In this document: one piece after another, positions 17,911-26,539 of the stretch | Position numbering within the stretch: the first letter of the stretch is position 1 | Layout: every line of letters starts with the position of its first letter | Program-made: the position numbers and the translations under genes | DNA from: Convivina intestini | GTDB lineage: Bacteria; Bacillota; Bacilli; Lactobacillales; Lactobacillaceae | Reading direction: 5' to 3' | Assembly (NCBI RefSeq): GCF_003096575.1 | Contig: NZ_QEKT01000003.1 | Span: 62,001-126,000 of the forward strand | DNA length: 64,000 nucleotides | Notes under the pieces: model-generated | Database searches by the model: none | Seen by the model: only the letters and a program-made list of their open reading frames with translations | What the model was told of the DNA's origin: nothing

Positions 17911-18058
17911 TTCTGAGGGAGTAACTGACGAAATATTCGTGGCCAAATCGTCAAAGCAAAACAGCAATGTTTTATATCGCGCTTGGCGCCGGTTTGGCAT
18001 TAAACAGTGAGACTCATATGGGTGTTTTTTTGACGCCGGTATGGGTCTTTTTGCTTTT
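17911..18058 (+). ncRNA. yybP-ykoY manganese riboswitch with terminator-type expression platform
   Basis: Consensus 5' core GGGAGTAAC follows P1 strand TGAG (17914-17917); the 3' core GTGAGA is followed by P1' CTCA (18013-18016), reproducing the P1-GGAGUA...GAGA-P1' arrangement of the Mn2+-sensing class. P1' is also part of GACTCATAT (18011-18019), which can pair with GTATGGGTC (18039-18047) to make a terminator followed by TTTTTGCTTTT. Metal-bound aptamer and terminator are therefore mutually exclusive, which predicts an ON switch in manganese. The family is known upstream of P-type cation ATPases in lactic acid bacteria. Confidence 0.85.
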
Positions 18059-18098
18059 CTGCAGGGACTCACCGGTAAAAATAAAGGAGAAGGACTGA

Positions 18099-20759
18099 AT
18101 GGAAAAACCATTTTACAATCAAAGTGCAACTGAGATTCTCAAGAATCTGGATAGTAATCAACAGACTGGTTTATCGACCCAAGTGGCTCAGCAACGGTTA
18201 GATACAAACGGACCTAATCAATTAAATGCTGCTAAATCAACGACTTTGTGGCAAAAGTTTATTGATCAATTCAAAGACTTGATGATTATTATTTTATTGG
18301 TAGCCGCTTTGATTGCCGCTTTTACGGGTGAATTGACCGATGCGATTTTTATCCTGGCGATTGTCGTGATTAATGCTATCTTTGGTGTCTTTCAAGAAGC
18401 CAAGGCTGAAGGGGCGATTAACGCTTTAAAAGAGATGTCAACACCTAAAGCTAATGTGATTCGTGCTGGCCGGGATACCGAAATTTCTTCAACTGACTTA
18501 GTCGTAGGTGATATTGTTCGACTAGAGGCTGGGGATGTAGTGCCAGCTGATTTACGTTTGTTAGAATCAGCTTCTTTACAAATTGAAGAATCGGCTTTAA
18601 CCGGTGAATCAGTGCCGGTTGATAAAGTGGCTATTCAATTAGACCAAGACGATTTACCCTTAGGGGATCGAACTAACTTAGCCTTTATGAATACCAATGT
18701 GACCTATGGTCGTGGTGTGGGAGTTGTGATTGCAACTGGTATGGGGACGGAAGTCGGTCATATTGCTGGAGCCTTAGAGACCACCGATGAAACCAAAACA
18801 CCCCTACAGGAAAACTTGAAGCAACTGGGCCGCGTTTTGACCTACTTGATTTTAGCGATTGCTGCCTTGACCTTTGTGGTCGGCATGATTCGGGGGCAAG
18901 AATCCCTAGTAGACATGTTGTTGACGTCGATTTCTCTGGCAGTAGCAGCTATTCCAGAAGGCTTACCAGCGATTGTCACGATTACCTTAGCCTTGGGAAC
19001 AACTCGGATGGCTGCCCGTCATGCTTTGGTTCGTAAATTACCGGCAGTTGAAACCCTGGGTTCGACTGATATTATTGGTTCAGATAAAACCGGTACTTTA
19101 ACTCAAAACAAAATGACAGTGGAAAAGATTGTCATTGATGGAAAAATTGAAGATGCCGCTAATACGGCCAATTTGAGTGGATCGGCCCAACGTTTAGCCG
19201 ATATTATGGCCCTTAATAATGATACGAAACGGACCGACGATGGTCTGATTGGAGACCCCACCGAAACGGCCTTAATTACCTTTAATGAAAATCATCAACG
19301 TGATTTGGACCGCTTATTTGCGGAAATGCCCCGTCTTAATGAAATTCCTTTTGATTCCGAACGAAAATTAATGTCGACTGTTCATCCAGCACCGGAAGGA
19401 TATTTGGTAACCACTAAGGGAGCACCCGATGAGCTGTTGGCGCGCGCCAGCCAAATTGAAATCAATGGACATATCGAGCCCCTAGATGAAACTATGCGTG
19501 AAAAGCTTTTAGCGCTTAACTCTGACATGGCCCGTCAGGCTCTACGAGTACTGGCTTTTGCTTATCAAATTTTACCAGAAGAACCCCAGCAGATGACTTC
19601 AGACACTGTTGAACATGACTTAGTTTTCATCGGCTTTGTGGGGATGATTGATCCCGAACGACCCGAAGTTGCCCAAGCTGTTGAAGCCGCCAAAACGGCT
19701 GGTATTCGGCCAGTTATGATTACGGGAGATCATCGTGACACAGCGGCTGCGATTGCCATGCGTTTAGGTATTTTAGATGCGAAAGACCTTGATCAAGCCG
19801 TTATTTCTGGCTCTGATTTAGATGCGATGTCTGATCAGGAATTTGATGATCAAGTTACTAAATATAATGTTTATGCCCGAGTTGCACCAGAACACAAGGT
19901 TAAAATTGTTAAAGCTTGGCAAAAACGAGGCAAGGTTGTGGCCATGACTGGCGATGGTGTCAACGATGCCCCCGCCCTCAAAACGGCTGATATTGGGATT
20001 GCTATGGGTATTACTGGTACCGAAGTTTCTAAGGGCGCGGCCGATATGGTCTTGGCCGATGATAATTTTGCGACCATCGTGAATGCCGTTGAAGAAGGGC
20101 GTAAGGTCTTTTCCAACATTCAAAAAGCCTTGCAGTATTTGCTGGCTTCCAACTTAGCCGAAGTAGTTGCCATCTTTGTGATGACCCTCTTAGGCTGGCA
20201 TATCTTAGCGCCGGTCATGATTTTGTGGATTAACTTAGTAACTGATACCTTGCCAGCGATTGCTTTGGGTGTTGAGCCAGCCCAGCCAGGTATCATGCAG
20301 CGTAAACCTCGAGGCCGCCAAGCTAGCTTCTTGTCTGGTGGAGTGGGGCCAGCGATTATTTGGCAGGGACTCTTACAGGCGGCAATTGTCTTAGGCGTCT
20401 ATGGCTTTGCGCTAGCTTTCCCAGATCATAGTGGTAGCCAATTGATTCATGCCGATGCCTTAACGATGGCCTTTATGACCCTGGGCTTGATGCAGATGTT
20501 TAATGCTATTAACGTGAAATCCGTCTATGGATCACTCTTAGGCAGTCATGCCTTCCAAAATAAATTCTTCAACTGGTCTTTGCTATTTTCAGTCTTAGCG
20601 ATGGCTGCTGTAGTTTTGATTGAACCGCTAAATCCGATTTTCCACGTTTCCCATCTGGATGCCTATCAGTGGGCGGTGGTCATCCTAGCGGGGATGAGTA
20701 TCATTTTAATTGTTGAACTGGTAAAATGGATTCAACGTTCACTATTTAATAAAGGATAA
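18099..20759 (+). CDS. P-type (P2A-like) cation ATPase, probable Mn2+/Ca2+ exporter
   Basis: An 886-residue P-type ATPase. N-terminal cation-ATPase domain, actuator loop TGES (LTGESVPVDK), M4 motif AAIPEGLPAIVTITLAL, phosphorylation site DKTGTLTQNKM with Asp329, KGAPDELLARA nucleotide-binding motif, GDGVNDAPAL hinge, and a C-terminal four-helix cation-ATPase domain. The order and PEGLP motif match SERCA/PMR1-like calcium pumps. The upstream yybP-ykoY riboswitch points to manganese export, as for related lactococcal and streptococcal pumps. AAGGAGAAGG precedes the ATG. Confidence 0.95.
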   Translation: MEKPFYNQSATEILKNLDSNQQTGLSTQVAQQRLDTNGPNQLNAAKSTTLWQKFIDQFKDLMIIILLVAALIAAFTGELTDAIFILAIVVINAIFGVFQEAKAEGAINALKEMSTPKANVIRAGRDTEISSTDLVVGDIVRLEAGDVVPADLRLLESASLQIEESALTGESVPVDKVAIQLDQDDLPLGDRTNLAFMNTNVTYGRGVGVVIATGMGTEVGHIAGALETTDETKTPLQENLKQLGRVLTYLILAIAALTFVVGMIRGQESLVDMLLTSISLAVAAIPEGLPAIVTITLALGTTRMAARHALVRKLPAVETLGSTDIIGSDKTGTLTQNKMTVEKIVIDGKIEDAANTANLSGSAQRLADIMALNNDTKRTDDGLIGDPTETALITFNENHQRDLDRLFAEMPRLNEIPFDSERKLMSTVHPAPEGYLVTTKGAPDELLARASQIEINGHIEPLDETMREKLLALNSDMARQALRVLAFAYQILPEEPQQMTSDTVEHDLVFIGFVGMIDPERPEVAQAVEAAKTAGIRPVMITGDHRDTAAAIAMRLGILDAKDLDQAVISGSDLDAMSDQEFDDQVTKYNVYARVAPEHKVKIVKAWQKRGKVVAMTGDGVNDAPALKTADIGIAMGITGTEVSKGAADMVLADDNFATIVNAVEEGRKVFSNIQKALQYLLASNLAEVVAIFVMTLLGWHILAPVMILWINLVTDTLPAIALGVEPAQPGIMQRKPRGRQASFLSGGVGPAIIWQGLLQAAIVLGVYGFALAFPDHSGSQLIHADALTMAFMTLGLMQMFNAINVKSVYGSLLGSHAFQNKFFNWSLLFSVLAMAAVVLIEPLNPIFHVSHLDAYQWAVVILAGMSIILIVELVKWIQRSLFNKG

Positions 20760-20765
20760 AATATC

Positions 20766-21209
20766 GTGCCTAAATTTAACCCCAAACAAATTCAACATTA
20801 CATTCAAGCCCTACAAGAAATCTTGTCGACTACCCAAGATGCTGCCAACCATGTGTCACCTTACTTTGTGAAGTTAGACGATGCTCGTCAAGCCAACCAA
20901 CTAGCCGAAATGTCAGCAGTTGATTTTGCTGAAATTAAGGCGGAATTTGATGATGTTGTGACGATTTATCAAGAAAACGCCACCAAGTTAGCTGACCTAA
21001 AGGCACCAGTTCGTTGGTTAGGAGTCAACAAGTCTTTGGCTAATAACTATCAAAAGTATGCTGAAGCAACCGCTATGATGGCTAATGCTTTGGACGTTGA
21101 CCAGCAAACCATTGATGAAGTTAAGTTTAGTCAGTCCGAAGAAGACCAACAAACTTACCTAGCTAAAGTTCAGGCCAATGTTGGTAAGATTTTTGGTACT
21201 GCTGGTTAA
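20766..21209 (+). CDS. Unrecognised helical protein following the cation ATPase
   Basis: A 147-residue soluble protein predicted by eye to be almost wholly alpha-helical, acidic, without cysteine or membrane segment. Start GTG 20766, six bases after the ATPase stop; AAAGGA inside the end of the ATPase gene is the likely ribosome-binding site. Features include ADLKAPVRWLGVNKSLANNYQ in the middle. I do not recognise the family. Co-transcription with the pump under the manganese switch suggests an accessory role in metal homeostasis, but that is context only. Confidence 0.8.
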   Translation: MPKFNPKQIQHYIQALQEILSTTQDAANHVSPYFVKLDDARQANQLAEMSAVDFAEIKAEFDDVVTIYQENATKLADLKAPVRWLGVNKSLANNYQKYAEATAMMANALDVDQQTIDEVKFSQSEEDQQTYLAKVQANVGKIFGTAG

Positions 21210-21244
21210 TGCAGTAGCAGGGATTAGGAAAAATTTATTAAGGT

Positions 21245-21282
21245 AAAAGGACGAAAGCCATGATTGGCTTTCGTCCTTTTCA
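21245..21282. terminator. Strong terminator after the ATPase unit
   Basis: AAAAGGACGAAAGCCA, loop TGAT, TGGCTTTCGTCCTTTT: a 16-bp perfect stem with flanking A/T runs. Confidence 0.93.
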
Positions 21283-21674
21283 TTTGCGTCTAATTTATAG
21301 GGGTTCATAGGAATAATATTTTTATTATTAAAAATAAAGAGAATTTATTAGAAATAAATAAAATTAAATCATACGGAATCATAATTTTTTCACAAAATTT
21401 AATATTCATCAACTTTTAAATTTAGTTTCTTGGCTGAGCGACCTTATTGATTATAAACCTTATGAAATAGGGGATTTATAGCACTTTATGGATGGTTGTT
21501 TATTAATATATTTAATTTGAATACGAGGCTAGTGATTAAATTAAATATTTTTAATTTTTTATGAATGGTAAAATTTGTACCTTTGTTAAGAGGATATCAA
21601 TATGATACTATCAAATGGTTGCTTTGCAATAAAAATATTAAAAGAAACAACGTGTTTCGAATAGGGAGAATTGA
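21283..21674. other. AT-rich intergenic region before the secreted-protein locus
   Basis: About 390 bases without a plausible gene on either strand. Visibly richer in A and T than the flanks, with several runs such as ATTAAATTAAATATTTTTAA. No convincing paired -35/-10, operator or RNA fold could be fixed by eye. It must hold the promoter of the gene at 21675. Confidence 0.7.
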
Positions 21675-22088
21675 ATGGCAAGAAAAAGTTTTCTAGGGAA
21701 AGTAATTTTGGGAACAGGTGCGGTAATGGCTTTGTCATTATCTGGAACAGTATTTGCTTCAGCATCTGGTTATTGGACAATTACTGGTCAAAGTGTTGGT
21801 GCTTTTGGACGTTGGAGTTCAGATGGAGTAGCCAATTTGAAACAGACAGCAGATGATTATGCATCATTTAATGGGGACTCATTACCAGCTTGGTTGGGGT
21901 ACTCTTCTCGTTTGGTAAATAGTAATGGTACTGGTATGAGCACGCGAGTAGGTGTTGCGGTAGATCAAACAACCCATGCTGATAGTAGTGCTTATTATAG
22001 ACATTATTATTGGAATGATATTCGTTCCAGTGGTTGGGAAAATAATGCCACTAATACAAGAATGCATTTTAGTGCTGATTGGATGTAA
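21675..22088 (+). CDS. Small secreted aromatic-rich protein, bacteriocin-like candidate
   Basis: A 137-residue precursor with a clear Sec signal peptide: basic MARKSFLGK, hydrophobic core, and ASA at residues 28-30 before the predicted cut. The mature ~107 residues contain no cysteine, are rich in Trp, Tyr, Ser, Asn and Gly, and end in FSADWM. No transmembrane, LPxTG or cell-wall repeat is seen. AGGGAGA precedes ATG. A private terminator follows, then an ABC transporter operon, the layout seen for some secreted-peptide loci (lactococcin 972-like; DUF2712-type). I cannot assign it to either family; the C-terminal ENN...ADW pattern recalls DUF2712 from memory only. Confidence 0.75.
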   Translation: MARKSFLGKVILGTGAVMALSLSGTVFASASGYWTITGQSVGAFGRWSSDGVANLKQTADDYASFNGDSLPAWLGYSSRLVNSNGTGMSTRVGVAVDQTTHADSSAYYRHYYWNDIRSSGWENNATNTRMHFSADWM

Positions 22089-22100
22089 TATTGTTTTTGA

Positions 22101-22127
22101 AAAATACGGTCATTGGCCGTATTTTTC
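22101..22127 (+). terminator. Terminator between secreted-protein gene and ABC operon
   Basis: AAAATACGG (22101-22109), loop of seven, CCGTATTTT (22117-22125) with extra T. Partial readthrough could set a high ratio of the small protein to the transporter. Confidence 0.8.
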
Positions 22128-22145
22128 ATTAAGGGAGGAATTTCT

Positions 22146-22949
22146 ATGACAAAAAAATTATCAATAGTAACTTTTATGATAATTAACGGATTACTAGCCT
22201 TTATGATGATAGTTACACTGATGGAGTGTCAGGATGCCAACTTAACAGGTAACAATCCCATTACTACATCAAATACTTTTTACCTCTTACAACTTGGACA
22301 AACTAGTCCGGTATATAGCATCGTTATGTTATGCGTTTTAACAATTTGTGGTAGTTTTCTCTTTGTGTATATGAAAAATAATGCAATGTTTTATAGTTTG
22401 ATTTCACGAATTGGTTATCGTCGTTTTTTGAAAAAAGGTCTGATTGCCTCTTTTTGTACAGGAGCTGGATTAGCATTGGTGATGTTCTTTTACCATCTAA
22501 TTACGTTAACATTGTTTATTCGGCCATTGAGTGTAACACCGATACAATCATATATCGCCGATACGATTGCTTTTTTTGATGATGGGAATCTATGGTCAAC
22601 CGTTCAATTTTGCACCTTATCCGCACTGGGTTGGGGTGTTTATGCCATTTTTGTGTTTTCGATTAATCTCTGGATTAAGAAGACACCACTAGCCATTGGG
22701 GCCGGTAGTCTTGTGGGGGTTGTTCTTTTTATGGTTCCAGCTCTGATGGCTCAGGTACTTAATGGTTTTTTAGCGGGATTATTTTACACTTTCCAGTTGT
22801 CGACCTTATTAGTGCCGGGTACAGTGACATATCGAGTGATTCCGCTTGACCACACTGTTTCCTATTTTCCTTATTCTGTTGCCATTTATCTTGGCCTGGC
22901 TATGCTATCGATGTATTTATGGAAGAAACAAAAGGAGCAATCAGTTTAA
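22146..22949 (+). CDS. ABC-2-like membrane permease subunit A of the 22-25 kb locus
   Basis: A 267-residue polytopic membrane protein with roughly six hydrophobic segments (about residues 8-28, 55-80, 100-130, 160-185, 195-225, 240-260). The cytosolic loop YSLISRIGYRRFLKKGLIASF resembles the motif of ABC-2-type export permeases. ATG 22146 has GGAGGA at 22134-22139; the upstream in-frame ATG at 22113 lies in the terminator. The stop overlaps the next start (TAATG). Confidence 0.8.
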   Translation: MTKKLSIVTFMIINGLLAFMMIVTLMECQDANLTGNNPITTSNTFYLLQLGQTSPVYSIVMLCVLTICGSFLFVYMKNNAMFYSLISRIGYRRFLKKGLIASFCTGAGLALVMFFYHLITLTLFIRPLSVTPIQSYIADTIAFFDDGNLWSTVQFCTLSALGWGVYAIFVFSINLWIKKTPLAIGAGSLVGVVLFMVPALMAQVLNGFLAGLFYTFQLSTLLVPGTVTYRVIPLDHTVSYFPYSVAIYLGLAMLSMYLWKKQKEQSV

Positions 22950-23524
22950 TGTTTAAAGAAATGAAGCTATTAAAACCTTCATGGATTACGGCCTTATTGG
23001 TGATTGTGCTAAGTCTTCTTTCAATTCAAAATTACCGTGTCTTACCGGCCAAAGAAGATATTATTTTTGCGGCAATTCACTGGCATGGTCCAGTTTTATT
23101 AACTCAGACCCTGTTGCTATGTTTGATTGCCTGGCAGGTGGTTTCTTTTCGTAAGATTCGCTTTTTGGTAGCAATCCGAGGTAAAGATGAAGTAATTCAA
23201 AAAAATTTATTAAAACTTATGACCATGGAGGTTATTGGTTATTTCATTTTATTTGATGGCTCCTATCTATTGACGGGTCATCCAATTTTTAGCAAAGGGC
23301 CTGTCATTATAGGAATATTAATGTTAGTTCTCCGAATGGTTTTGGTTTGGTTTTTAGGATTATTGCTGATTACTACCTATACTGCCCCATATCCAGGATT
23401 GATTTTACTGGGGGTTTTGGTCGTTAATCTTTTTTATCACTATGTTATTGAAATGAATTTTTTACTTATTCAGTATAGCCAAACCTATGATCCACTATGG
23501 AAAGCATTTAATCTTAACCGGTAA
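22949..23524 (+). CDS. Membrane protein, probable permease subunit B of the 22-25 kb locus
   Basis: A 191-residue membrane protein with about four hydrophobic segments. The loop ISFRKIRFLVAIRGKDEVIQKNLLKLM-like region between helices resembles the cytosolic coupling loop of ABC-2 permeases. ATG 22949 overlaps the preceding stop by one base with AGGAG at 22932-22936, implying translational coupling. I do not recognise a specific family. Confidence 0.75.
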   Translation: MFKEMKLLKPSWITALLVIVLSLLSIQNYRVLPAKEDIIFAAIHWHGPVLLTQTLLLCLIAWQVVSFRKIRFLVAIRGKDEVIQKNLLKLMTMEVIGYFILFDGSYLLTGHPIFSKGPVIIGILMLVLRMVLVWFLGLLLITTYTAPYPGLILLGVLVVNLFYHYVIEMNFLLIQYSQTYDPLWKAFNLNR

Positions 23525-23561
23525 TTTGATAATTCATACCAAAATAAAAACTGGAGATATT

Positions 23562-24164
23562 ATGTTAAAAGTAGCGCATTTACAAAAAAGTTTTAATCAT
23601 AAAGTAGTTCTTGAGGATGCATCATTTGATGTTCAGTTAGGCCAAGTGATTCATATTAGTGGAGAAAATGGTTCGGGTAAGTCGACTATTTTTAAGATAA
23701 TCGCTAAAATCATCAAGCCTGATGCTGGTCAAGTACAAATGACGGAAGATTCTGTCATAGGGGCTTTAATTGAAAATCCTGGTTTTTTAGAGTTTGAATC
23801 GGGTTTAACCAATTTGAAATTTTTAGCACAACTAAATAAACGTTACGATGAAAATAAAGTTAAACAATTAATGACTGATTTTGGCTTAAATCCTAATAGT
23901 AATCGTTCCGTTGCCAAATATTCGCTAGGTATGCGTCAAAAATTAGGTATTATTCAGGCCATTATGGAAGAACAAAATATTATTTTATTGGACGAGCCAA
24001 CTCGAGGGCTTGACCAAGAATCTTTGGCCCACTTTGTTCAGTTAGTGAACCAGTTGAGGAGCGATAATAAGTTGGTTGTTATTGCTTCACATGATTTTCA
24101 GGCGGGGCTTAAATATGACTTTAAGTATCGACTAAAAGATGGAGTGTTGAGGAGTGAAGACTAA
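23562..24164 (+). CDS. ABC transporter ATP-binding protein of the 22-25 kb locus
   Basis: A compact 200-residue ATPase: Walker A SGENGSGKST (about residues 33-42), Q-loop region GALIENPGFLEFESG, signature YSLGMRQKLGI, Walker B IILLDEPTRGLD, switch His in VIASHD. This is the LolD/CcmA-like single-domain type that energises ABC-2 exporters. ATG 23562 with GGAGA upstream; the N-terminal extension in the longer reading frame is not family-like. It ends 11 bases inside the next gene. Confidence 0.92.
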   Translation: MLKVAHLQKSFNHKVVLEDASFDVQLGQVIHISGENGSGKSTIFKIIAKIIKPDAGQVQMTEDSVIGALIENPGFLEFESGLTNLKFLAQLNKRYDENKVKQLMTDFGLNPNSNRSVAKYSLGMRQKLGIIQAIMEEQNIILLDEPTRGLDQESLAHFVQLVNQLRSDNKLVVIASHDFQAGLKYDFKYRLKDGVLRSED

Positions 24165-24642
24165 GCTAGGCGTTTGGATTTATTTTTTAGCTGCTATTTT
24201 CGTTTTTTTCACGCTGCCGTTGCAGGAAACTAAAATGACAGCCTTACAGCATGCTCAGGTTTTATACATGTTTAATGGGCATGATATCTATTTACTGATG
24301 TCGTCAGTACTTTATTTCTGGTTTGATTATTTAACCGTTATGTTACCGCTACAAGGTTTATTACAGATGCAATCCTTTTTACAAATTCGCCAAGTAGCGC
24401 TTAGTCGGAGAATCTGGGTATATTTACTGAACTTTTATTGGTACTTTTTAGCTTTTTTGGTCGTTAAGAGTTTGGGTCTATTAGCTAACTTGGGCATTGG
24501 GGTAATTTCAACAATTATATTTGGAATATCTTGGTGGTTATTACTAATAGTTCTTTCAGTAAAAAATATTAATCGGACCTGGTCAACCATCATTGTCGCT
24601 GTGACCTTCCTATTACTGCGTGGACTTTGTACGATTCTATAG
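24154..24642 (+). CDS. Small polytopic membrane protein, probable permease subunit C
   Basis: A 162-residue, very hydrophobic protein with about four membrane segments and few charged residues. Start GTG 24154 overlaps the ATPase gene by 11 bases; GGAG at 24141-24144 is the likely ribosome-binding site. Its location directly after the ATPase gene suggests a third integral subunit of the same exporter. No recognised domain. Confidence 0.7.
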   Translation: MKTKLGVWIYFLAAIFVFFTLPLQETKMTALQHAQVLYMFNGHDIYLLMSSVLYFWFDYLTVMLPLQGLLQMQSFLQIRQVALSRRIWVYLLNFYWYFLAFLVVKSLGLLANLGIGVISTIIFGISWWLLLIVLSVKNINRTWSTIIVAVTFLLLRGLCTIL

Positions 24643-24653
24643 AGGAGAAATAA

Positions 24654-25373
24654 ATGAATGAAAATAAAGGACAAGAAAATCAAGTTCTTGTCATTGTTGC
24701 ACTTGCCTGTTCGGTCCTTGGCTGGTTACTAGCGTGGGTCCCTTTTGTAAATTTATTTGGGCTAATACTGGCAGTAGTAGGACTGCTCCTGGGAATGATA
24801 CTAATATTAATGAAACAGGATAGGAATAAAGGGCGAGTACATTTAACTTGTTTTTTATCTATCTTGGCCATTGTCATTACGCTATGTGTTCAATTAGGTT
24901 TTCATCATGCTCATCAGATAGCGCTTAGTCATGCGAATTTTAAAGCAGATGCCAAGCCTTTAAAAATTGGGCAAGATGTGACGATTGATACCGATAATTA
25001 TCGGGTTAATAGTGCTGATTTTACTCAAAACATTGGTAATCGAGTAGCTCAACCGGGCAATAAATTATTAACGATTTCGTTAACAATTAAGAATCTTACT
25101 AAAAAAGATTTTGGAACGGGAAAAGGAATCTTACCCTACACCAGAGACGTTTTTCACTTACAAGCTAATGACCAAAATGTATCGTTTCTGACTGATCAAG
25201 AGCTACCAAATGCCTTAGCAGAAGAAGGGGAAGTCCCAGTAGATAGTAGTCTGACGGCTAATCTATATGCTGAAGTGCCTGAAAATAGTAAAGTACAGTT
25301 AGTATACGGAACAAAGCCAACTGATGCTAAATTACGAGAAAGAGTACCGTCATTTATTGTGCAATTGAATTAA
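24654..25373 (+). CDS. DUF4352-like membrane-anchored extracytoplasmic protein
   Basis: A 239-residue protein: two N-terminal hydrophobic segments in DUF4190-like style (about residues 11-55), a third (about 62-84), then a C-terminal beta-rich domain of ~130 residues outside the cell. The segment GQDVTIDTDNYRVNSADF...LLTISLTIKNLTKKDFG matches the telokin-like DUF4352 pattern. GGAG precedes ATG. Last gene of the locus and ends at a terminator. An immunity or product-binding role is possible by position but unproven. Confidence 0.78.
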   Translation: MNENKGQENQVLVIVALACSVLGWLLAWVPFVNLFGLILAVVGLLLGMILILMKQDRNKGRVHLTCFLSILAIVITLCVQLGFHHAHQIALSHANFKADAKPLKIGQDVTIDTDNYRVNSADFTQNIGNRVAQPGNKLLTISLTIKNLTKKDFGTGKGILPYTRDVFHLQANDQNVSFLTDQELPNALAEEGEVPVDSSLTANLYAEVPENSKVQLVYGTKPTDAKLRERVPSFIVQLN

Positions 25374-25400
25374 AAATGAGGGTCATATATAACCAAATTA

Positions 25401-25429
25401 AAAAGCAACTCAGTCGAGTTGCTTTTTAA
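25401..25429. terminator. Bidirectional terminator at the end of the ABC locus
   Basis: AAAAGCAACTC (25401-25411), loop AGTC, GAGTTGCTTTT (25416-25426). The last codons and stop of the convergent glycosyltransferase gene lie inside the stem. Confidence 0.9.
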
Positions 25430-26399
25430 TTTGTGCTAGAGTTGCCAAAGTAAACCCACCCCGGTTAATTTTTTCTCGGAGGGGGCTTAGATTAGCTTGC
25501 CAGCTTTCATATTGTTGGGCTGAAATATTTTGAACCTGTGGCAGTTCTTCTAAACGATTAATGGTCAAACCAATCTGATTTTCTGCAATAATCTTTCCAA
25601 TTGCACTTTTTTTCCAGGCGATTAGTGGCAGGCCAGCACTAAGGTAGAGGCTGGCTTTGTGCGGGGCATTAATGCGAGTATATTGGCGATAATATCGGTC
25701 ATCAAAATCGTCATCCCAGAGTATCCCAAAGCCATTATTAAGCTCTTGTGCTAACTGGTCTGGGTCATAGTTACCGCGTAGATGAATTGATTCTGGTAAA
25801 CTCAAGTCCTGCCATTTTTTAGGCTGATGACCAAAAACTTCAATCGGGTAGTCATTATATTCTTGTAGCCAGGGGGATTTTTGAAAGGTGCCGGCAAAAT
25901 TAACCGTGTGGCTATACTGGGCTAGCGCTGTCGATTCACTTAAATAATCAAAGAAGGGCTGTACTACAAAAGGCCCCGTGACCCCATGTTCTTTTAAGCT
26001 TGTTATCATGGCTGAGGAATGGGTAATAATTAAATCATAGCCCTTTAATAAATCAAATTCCCAGGGGTCGGCTTTATGGAGTCGGAGTGGTTCGATATCA
26101 TGAATTAATAGGACACTACTTAGTTGGCGGGCCTTTAAACTGGCCAACCAACTTTGCTCAAAGCTAGCACTCATGTAGGTTGGAAACTGATGCAGGACGG
26201 TATCGCCTGGCTGAGTCCTTTGTAACCACTGATTGATTTTTTCTTGGCGAGTTTGGTCGTCAAAACGTTGATCGTTATAGCGCTCTATGGGTAATACTTG
26301 CCAGCCGGCTGACTGGGCGATCTTGGCATAGTCACCTTTAGCCTTTAAGGCGCCCAAGGGCATCCAGGGTTCAATTGTTTGCGTGATAAATCTAGTCAT
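25410..26399 (-). CDS. Glycosyltransferase, Gtf3/galactofuranosyltransferase-like
   Basis: A 329-residue GT-B enzyme without signal peptide. Landmarks: DTVLHQFPTYM, SVLLIHDIEPLR, YDLIITHSSAMITSL, VNFAGTFQKSPWL, NGFGILWDDDF, and INAPHKASLYLSAGLPLIAWKKSAIGKII, the nucleotide-sugar-binding region of this group. Relatives transfer sugars to serine-rich glycoproteins or cell-wall polysaccharide; acceptor and sugar are unknown here. It is monocistronic, with no partner Gtf1/Gtf2, SecA2 or adhesin gene in the window. Confidence 0.87.
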   Translation of the reverse strand: MTRFITQTIEPWMPLGALKAKGDYAKIAQSAGWQVLPIERYNDQRFDDQTRQEKINQWLQRTQPGDTVLHQFPTYMSASFEQSWLASLKARQLSSVLLIHDIEPLRLHKADPWEFDLLKGYDLIITHSSAMITSLKEHGVTGPFVVQPFFDYLSESTALAQYSHTVNFAGTFQKSPWLQEYNDYPIEVFGHQPKKWQDLSLPESIHLRGNYDPDQLAQELNNGFGILWDDDFDDRYYRQYTRINAPHKASLYLSAGLPLIAWKKSAIGKIIAENQIGLTINRLEELPQVQNISAQQYESWQANLSPLREKINRGGFTLATLAQIKKQLD

Positions 26400-26539
26400 G
26401 TCAGTATTATAGCATGGGATAAAAAAGGAATTTTATAAGGTAATGAAGCGATTTTTATGAAAAAATACTAATTTGTTTATTATTAAAAAATGAATAATGC
26501 TAGAATAAAACAAGTAACCACGCGAAAGGGAATCAGATT

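Noticed and set aside
21675-22088. Lactococcin 972 assignment for the small secreted protein
   Set aside because: Signal peptide and ABC neighbourhood fit, but the remembered family pattern of the mature peptide is not reproduced; kept as unassigned.
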